Assembly (NCBI GenBank): GCA_028015205.1
Contig: CM051517.1
Location: 56,977,455-57,041,454 of the forward strand
Length of the DNA: 64,000 nucleotides
Source of the DNA: Mytilisepta virgata
Taxonomy: Eukaryota; Mollusca; Bivalvia; Mytilida; Mytilidae
Reading direction: 5' to 3'
Below the pieces are notes generated by a model that was not told the DNA's origin, searched no databases, and saw nothing but the letters and a program-made list of their open reading frames with translations. Numbering within the stretch: the stretch's first letter is position 1; the number at the start of each line of letters is the position of its first letter. Below, one piece after another: positions 59,690 through 64,000 of this stretch. The position numbers and the translations under genes were made by a program.

Positions 59690-60172
59690 TCGAATTCAAA
59701 TTCAAATTCAAAGGCCTTCTGCTAGGAGTATGCGGAATATTCAGCACATTATCAATTGCTCTCCTCGTGCCAACATCTTTACACCTTCTACTGTAAGGTG
59801 ATTACCATCATTTTCTATGAATTTTTTTTTTTAATTTCAAATGACTGAGAAAGATTATTATGGTCACGTACATCAAATTCTTTTGACTCCTCTGTTAATT
59901 CTTTTATAGCAGAGTTAATAGTGTTAACACTAAGGTTGAGTTTTTTTCTCATCTGTTCTATTGGTTGCCAATGATATCAGGATCTTTGAGCTCGGTTTAA
60001 GGATTTTCGTTTCATTCACAAGTTTTTGCACTTCTGATGATGTGGAATGCATGAGCTCATTAGTTAAAACGTGAAATGCTATAACATCTGGATTTTCTGC
60101 AATTCTTAAACTTTGAACCACTTTTTCTGCTTCATTAAATTTAAATGCCGTTACTTTGGTTGTTTTATACAA
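59690..60172 (-). pseudogene. LINE ORF1 fragment with SGNH/GDSL-like C-terminus
   Basis: MYKTTKVTAFKFNEAEKVVQ then PDVIAFHVLTNEL and SSKILISLATNRTD match the core of SGNH-hydrolase-like proteins (HxxTNDL and SLATPR blocks). After a frameshift near 59945 come DVRDHNNLSQSFEI and then ENDGNHLTVEGVKMLARG, which ends in the usual D-G-x-H-L-T block with the catalytic Asp/His. The N-terminal half with the nucleophile serine is missing. SGNH/esterase-type ORF1 is known from several LINE clades, such as CR1-like. The role in retrotransposition is inferred. Confidence 0.7.
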
Positions 60173-60180
60173 ACATGCAT

Positions 60181-60655
60181 TTCTTTAAAATTTTCAATGC
60201 ATAACTGCATGGTCCTTATTCCAATGTCGTTGTAAGATAAAAGGCCATAGTTCTTACAAAATTTTCAATGTACAGCCGTGTAACTTTCAGTTGAAGAAAA
60301 ATGTTTGCTTAAAGTCTACAGGTATTCCCCTCAGAGTATTCCATGCTTTAAGACGATCACGTATCACGTTAGAATGACGTTAATAAAACGTAGAAGAAAC
60401 GTTATTTTTTTATGTTTTAATAATGTTCGTGTAAAGTTAAAACATAACGTCTTATTAGCAATGTTGAACTTACGTAAATGTAACGTTAAAATATCACGTT
60501 TTTCTCTATACGAAATTATAACGTAAAATTAATACGACAGTACAACGACTAGATAACGTTTTTTCAAATGCGTAAATTTTCAATATTTATTTAACGTTAA
60601 ATTATGGCAAGCCGTTTTACTATTTATTCTAATTCGATTAAAAGCAAATGGGAAG
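60181..60655. other. AT-rich stretch upstream of the LINE, nothing recognised
   Basis: It has repeated AACGTTA/TAACGTT-like words (60370-60600) but no gene. Confidence 0.4.
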
Positions 60656-60658
60656 TTA

Positions 60659-61555
60659 CTGTGAAAGTACTTGTATTCATGGGGGTACCAATTTTCGTGG
60701 TTTTCGTGGATGGCTTTATCCACGAATTTAAGTGTCCGACGAAATATAACAACTGTTGTCCAAATCAAGACATGGAAAGATCCCCATGTCGGTTTGACTA
60801 CATGGATACGGCCATATAATCTAGAGAATACATCGAATATCAGCAAACGCAATATCAACTATATATACAAATTTAGACAGTATTTTACCCATTTAATCTT
60901 TAAAAAACCTTAAGTGTAAGATTTTTAACCTTTTAATTCTCTTGAAAAAATAGCTTTGATCGATGAAAGTCAGACTTCCGGCGATGATATGCGATGGTGA
61001 AGTATTAATTTTATCTCCTCATAATTCTCATACGGGAAAAAATCATATTGGGCTTGCTTTTTTTCATAAGAATTAATTCTACAATTCAAAGTATATTGTA
61101 GCATTTTTTATGTAACCATTTTCTTTAAGTGACATGTTTATGGCCCAATTAACACCTTTGATTTCGATCTCGGGTTAATTAGTGTCATCACTGCTGATTG
61201 CACGTGTGCAGCAATTGAAATGTTTACTTTGCAATTTCCTTCAATCGAGACAATTTATAAGCATAGATGAAACAGCTTATTTCCGAAAGCAATTATTTTA
61301 TTAAAAATTTGATGAACGTTGTCAGTAATGAAAGACGAACAAGCAAGTGAAAATGATCACCTTATTTTGCAATGTCCCATAAATCATTATAAAACAATAT
61401 ATGATTATTTTCAAGAATCTTCGTCTCTGAAGGCTTCAGATTCTTCACTCGATTTTTTTCATAAAACTAAAATCCACGAATTTAAAAACCCACAAACATG
61501 TAACTTTTGCTCAAACCACGAAAATTGATACCCACGAATAAAAATACTTTCACAG
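60659..61555. mobile_element. MITE, TA-flanked, 897 bp
   Basis: The left end CTGTGAAAGTACTTGTATTC, ATGGGGGTACCAATTTTCGT, GGTTTTCGTGG is answered at the right by the inverse of CTGTGAAAGTATTTTTATTC, GTGGGTATCAATTTTCGTGG. TA lies on both sides (60657-60658 and 61556-61557). It shares the CAATTTTCGTGG subterminal word with the 43.3 kb MITE, but the outer tips differ. No transposase frame. Confidence 0.85.
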
Positions 61556-61772
61556 TAGTTAAATATCGGTAAGTAAAACTTTCTAATTTTGTCCATCTTT
61601 TTTCTTAATCATACGACCTGAATCAACAAAACAATTCATGGGATTATTTTTATTCATTTGTACTTTGTCAACACTCCACTTAATCCTTGCCGAAACTCAT
61701 CCACATTGCAAATTGTAAATACGCCTATGCTTGATGGTCGGTTTATTTTGGGTCCGTCTAAACACCGCTTAG

Positions 61773-61817
61773 CCCGGGCTGAGTGCACTTAGCCCCCAAA
61801 AGTGCACTCAGCCCGGG
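61773..61817. repeat. Perfect 18-bp hairpin
   Basis: CCCGGGCTGAGTGCACTT and AAGTGCACTCAGCCCGGG are exact inverses separated by 9 bases (AGCCCCCAA). GC-rich in an AT-rich setting. Purpose unknown; possibly the ends of a collapsed foldback element. Confidence 0.85.
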
Positions 61818-61829
61818 ATAGAGTGGATA

Positions 61830-62620
61830 TTTTGTGAATTTTAATATTTGTATCAGTAGTATGTGCAATAAATAGCTGGTATTCGAATTTTTAAAAGGAT
61901 CGATAAAGCCGTTTTTGATTTTGAGAGGTTAAAAGATATCATAATGACACGTGCCTGTATCAACATATTTAGTAGACCGTGAAGGATTATCACACCTGTG
62001 TCGTCACTCTTGAGAGTTGTAAATAACAAACAATATATACATTATTTTAAAAGATTTATTACAGTTCTATATTCATCATTAACAAAACAAACACAATAAT
62101 TAATGACAATCAAGTAATATCGGAAATTACAAGATAATTTGGAATTTACCTTAAGTCTTTCAGAATTTATTTTTAACCATTTTTCTCGTTTAAGGTGTAT
62201 ATTTCGTCGACAAAAACGAGATAATGTTGAAAAATAAATCTTACTAACTACGGCATGACTTAAATCGCAAAATCGAAATGTAAAATAAAGGGGTAGAGGG
62301 TCATCTTGTCCAAATCAGGGATTCACATAACTCCTTTAAATTTATTCAATGAAAATAACGCATTAGTGTATATTAAATGAATTTTGTTATTACATTTTGT
62401 ATAAAAAATACATTAAATGTTTTTGACTTATGCCTACTTCCTGATTTTTTTCGACAAATAATCAAAATTTATGCATAAACAATGAAAAAAAAATATGAAT
62501 AATTTAAAAGTTATAATTTTATTCTTAATTGAATTGTCGAGTGGATTCTTATGGCGAATGTTCCTGTCGAATAGAATTTAAAAAAATGCACATTTATAAC
62601 TTGCAAACGAATAACCATAT
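61830..62620. other. Intergenic AT-rich stretch, nothing recognised
   Basis: No exon, RNA gene or repeat identified. Confidence 0.4.
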
Positions 62621-62628
62621 AACGTATG

Positions 62629-63558
62629 TTCCCCGAACGTCAACTTTTTAGAAATCGTAATTGATACATGTTGTTGTTTTAGCAATTAAAGTGTGTTCAA
62701 CTGGGGTACATTAGGGGTGTATATAAATACACATATATATGAGGACATTATTTAAAAAAAATATATAATTTGGAATAAAACAAAATTAAAGAAATAAGTA
62801 TTTGAAGTAAATTTATAAGTTTGAATAAAATACTTTATATATTTTACTATCGAAATATTTTTTAAAATGAGCCTCTGCTTAAAACTCAAGGAAATTAATA
62901 ACTTAAAGAAAATAAATTAGATGTATTTAAAAAAAGTATGTCATTTTATTACTCATTTCACCTTTTAATTATAGCAGAGACGTATATAACAGTATTGGTA
63001 TATATGTCTCTGATTATAGTAAGGTTAAGTAAATGATAAATTCCTTGATGCATATTTTATGTTCAGCTTCCAACCTTAAGTTTTGCAAAGTGAACACATT
63101 TCAGATTTGACTCATGCCCTAACCCAAGCCAATGTACACACCAAGCTATGTTTAAGTATATAACTGAACAAAACTTCAGTTTTACATTACATAGTTTAAA
63201 GATGCAAATGCACAACTATGTGTTTTTTTTTTTGTTGAATTTCAGTGCTTTATTGTGTGCTTTTTTAAATGTTTTGATAGACATTTCATTGGTTTGTTTC
63301 TGTGAATTTTATTGTATTTATTGTTCCATCAACTAATAATTTGTCATACAATATGTGTTAGTTACACCAACAAGGAACATATTAATTAATTTGATACATA
63401 TATAATTAAGAGACAATTATTGCAACACAGATAAAACAAAACTCAGGTGATTTTTTTACCTGTGAAAGTAATTGTTTAACCCTTAAATGGACCCCTTAAT
63501 CAGGTTTAATGAAGGGGAAAAATGTTCTTTGATCTTTGAAAAGTTGACGTTCGGGGAA
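62629..63558. mobile_element. Possible element with perfect 20-bp inverted repeats
   Basis: TTCCCCGAACGTCAACTTTT (62629-62648) is exactly inverted at 63539-63558. Outward similarity continues weakly (TAACGTATG versus TAACGGCTGA). No clear target duplication. The interior is AT-rich and contains the small palindrome near 62975-63022. Confidence 0.6.
62968..63024. repeat. Small palindrome
   Basis: AATTATAGCAGAGACGTATA and TATATATGTCTCTGATTATA pair over about 22 bp around a short loop (ACAGTATTGG). Confidence 0.7.
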
Positions 63559-63926
63559 TCAGCCGTTACTGTGACAGAAAGCGACTATGATGTCATATAA
63601 TTATTTAATGTTAAAATTCTACAAAAATCTGCATATAAATATGCGGCAAACATATAATTAACTGTATTTAATAATATTGATGACATCGGAAACTTAAACT
63701 GAAAACTAAAAATGTGCAAGAGAAGGTGAGCGAATTTACATTCAAACGGATCAAGCAAACAAAATACACATGTACAATACACACAGAACACGTTTTTGAT
63801 GGCGTAATTAGGATTTATTTTCAAAATCATGCTCATGGAGTTTAATTCATTCAATAAGTGATTTTGTTAAACCATTGTGCAATCTACGATAATACGGGTT
63901 TCTTCGTCAAAAACATATTATTACCT

Positions 63927-64000
63927 CCTGTAGTCTTTCAAGTGCTTGTTGGTAACAAGAAACTGCAGGCAAACCCCATGGTCGCCACGCCATTGTATGT
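63927..64000 (-). other. Possible exon at the right edge (partial)
   Basis: On the minus strand a short open stretch reads MAWRPWGLPAVSCYQQALER then LQE before a GTAATA donor-like site at 63926. QQALERLQ looks like a helix of the TPR kind, but it is too short to name. On the plus strand the same DNA follows a TCCTGTAG acceptor-like site and is also open, so strand is not certain. The gene would continue outside the window. Confidence 0.25.

Larger units (their letters stand above)
56028..60180 (-). mobile_element. Decayed non-LTR retrotransposon (LINE) with ORF1 and ORF2 remains
   Basis: From high to low coordinates: SGNH-like ORF1 piece (60172-59690), AP-endonuclease (59673-58855), linker pieces (58883-58300), an inserted MITE (57989-58281), RT pieces (57900-56600) and C-terminus (56595-56028). 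Order and orientation are those of a single element. The 5' end is truncated within ORF1. The 3' end probably continues below 54329, beyond the Harbinger-like insertion. Several frameshifts and stops make it inactive. Confidence 0.85.

Overview
The window looks like intron-rich, AT-rich, repeat-dense genomic DNA from a marine bivalve, most likely a mussel (Mytilus-like). The organism is inferred from three things: a secreted C1q-domain gene, long introns filled with bivalve-style tandem-core elements, and a dispersed repeat at 3.3 kb that I recognise as common in Mytilus sequence. It is not bacterial; most open frames longer than 60 codons fall in repeats or introns.

Three host genes can be assembled exon by exon with GT-AG introns and matching phases. 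(1) 853..3179, plus strand: a two-coding-exon secreted C1q-domain protein of 191 aa. (2) 18082..12976, minus strand: a three-exon FAM136A orthologue of 141 aa. (3) 46270..32286, minus strand: a ten-coding-exon MFSD12-like major facilitator of 515 aa, with an alternative stop that would give 470 aa. A possible edge exon lies at 63927..64000.

Most of the rest is mobile or repetitive. A 5'-truncated non-LTR retrotransposon C-terminus lies at 19.2-20.4 kb (plus). A decayed LINE at 60.2-56.0 kb (minus) keeps an SGNH-like ORF1 piece, a near-complete AP-endonuclease, RT pieces with the YADD motif and a C-terminal piece. It is broken by two nested DNA elements. A related LINE C-terminus lies at 50.9-51.2 kb. 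Three tRNA-headed SINE copies sit at 11.5, 23.3 and 52.6 kb.

Many non-autonomous inverted-repeat elements have readable target duplications: a 7-bp-TSD foldback family with tandemly amplified ends (17.5 and 18.3 kb), a perfect 33-bp TIR element (30.15-31.20 kb), two TA-flanked MITEs (43.3 and 60.7 kb), a TTA-flanked Harbinger-like element (54.3-56.0 kb) and an 8-bp-TSD MITE (58.0 kb). Arrays of roughly 160-175 bp units recur at 7.0, 8.2, 28.0, 33.5, 39.6 and 48.1 kb; several modules carry hairpin or inverted ends, as in Helitron/HINE-type elements of bivalves.

The host genes show no operon-like or pathway link. The strongest candidates for something undescribed are the foldback family that multiplies its own terminal repeats, the tandem-core modules bounded by paired hairpins, and two host-gene oddities: loss of one conserved cysteine in FAM136A and an acidic, late-spliced cytoplasmic tail on MFSD12.
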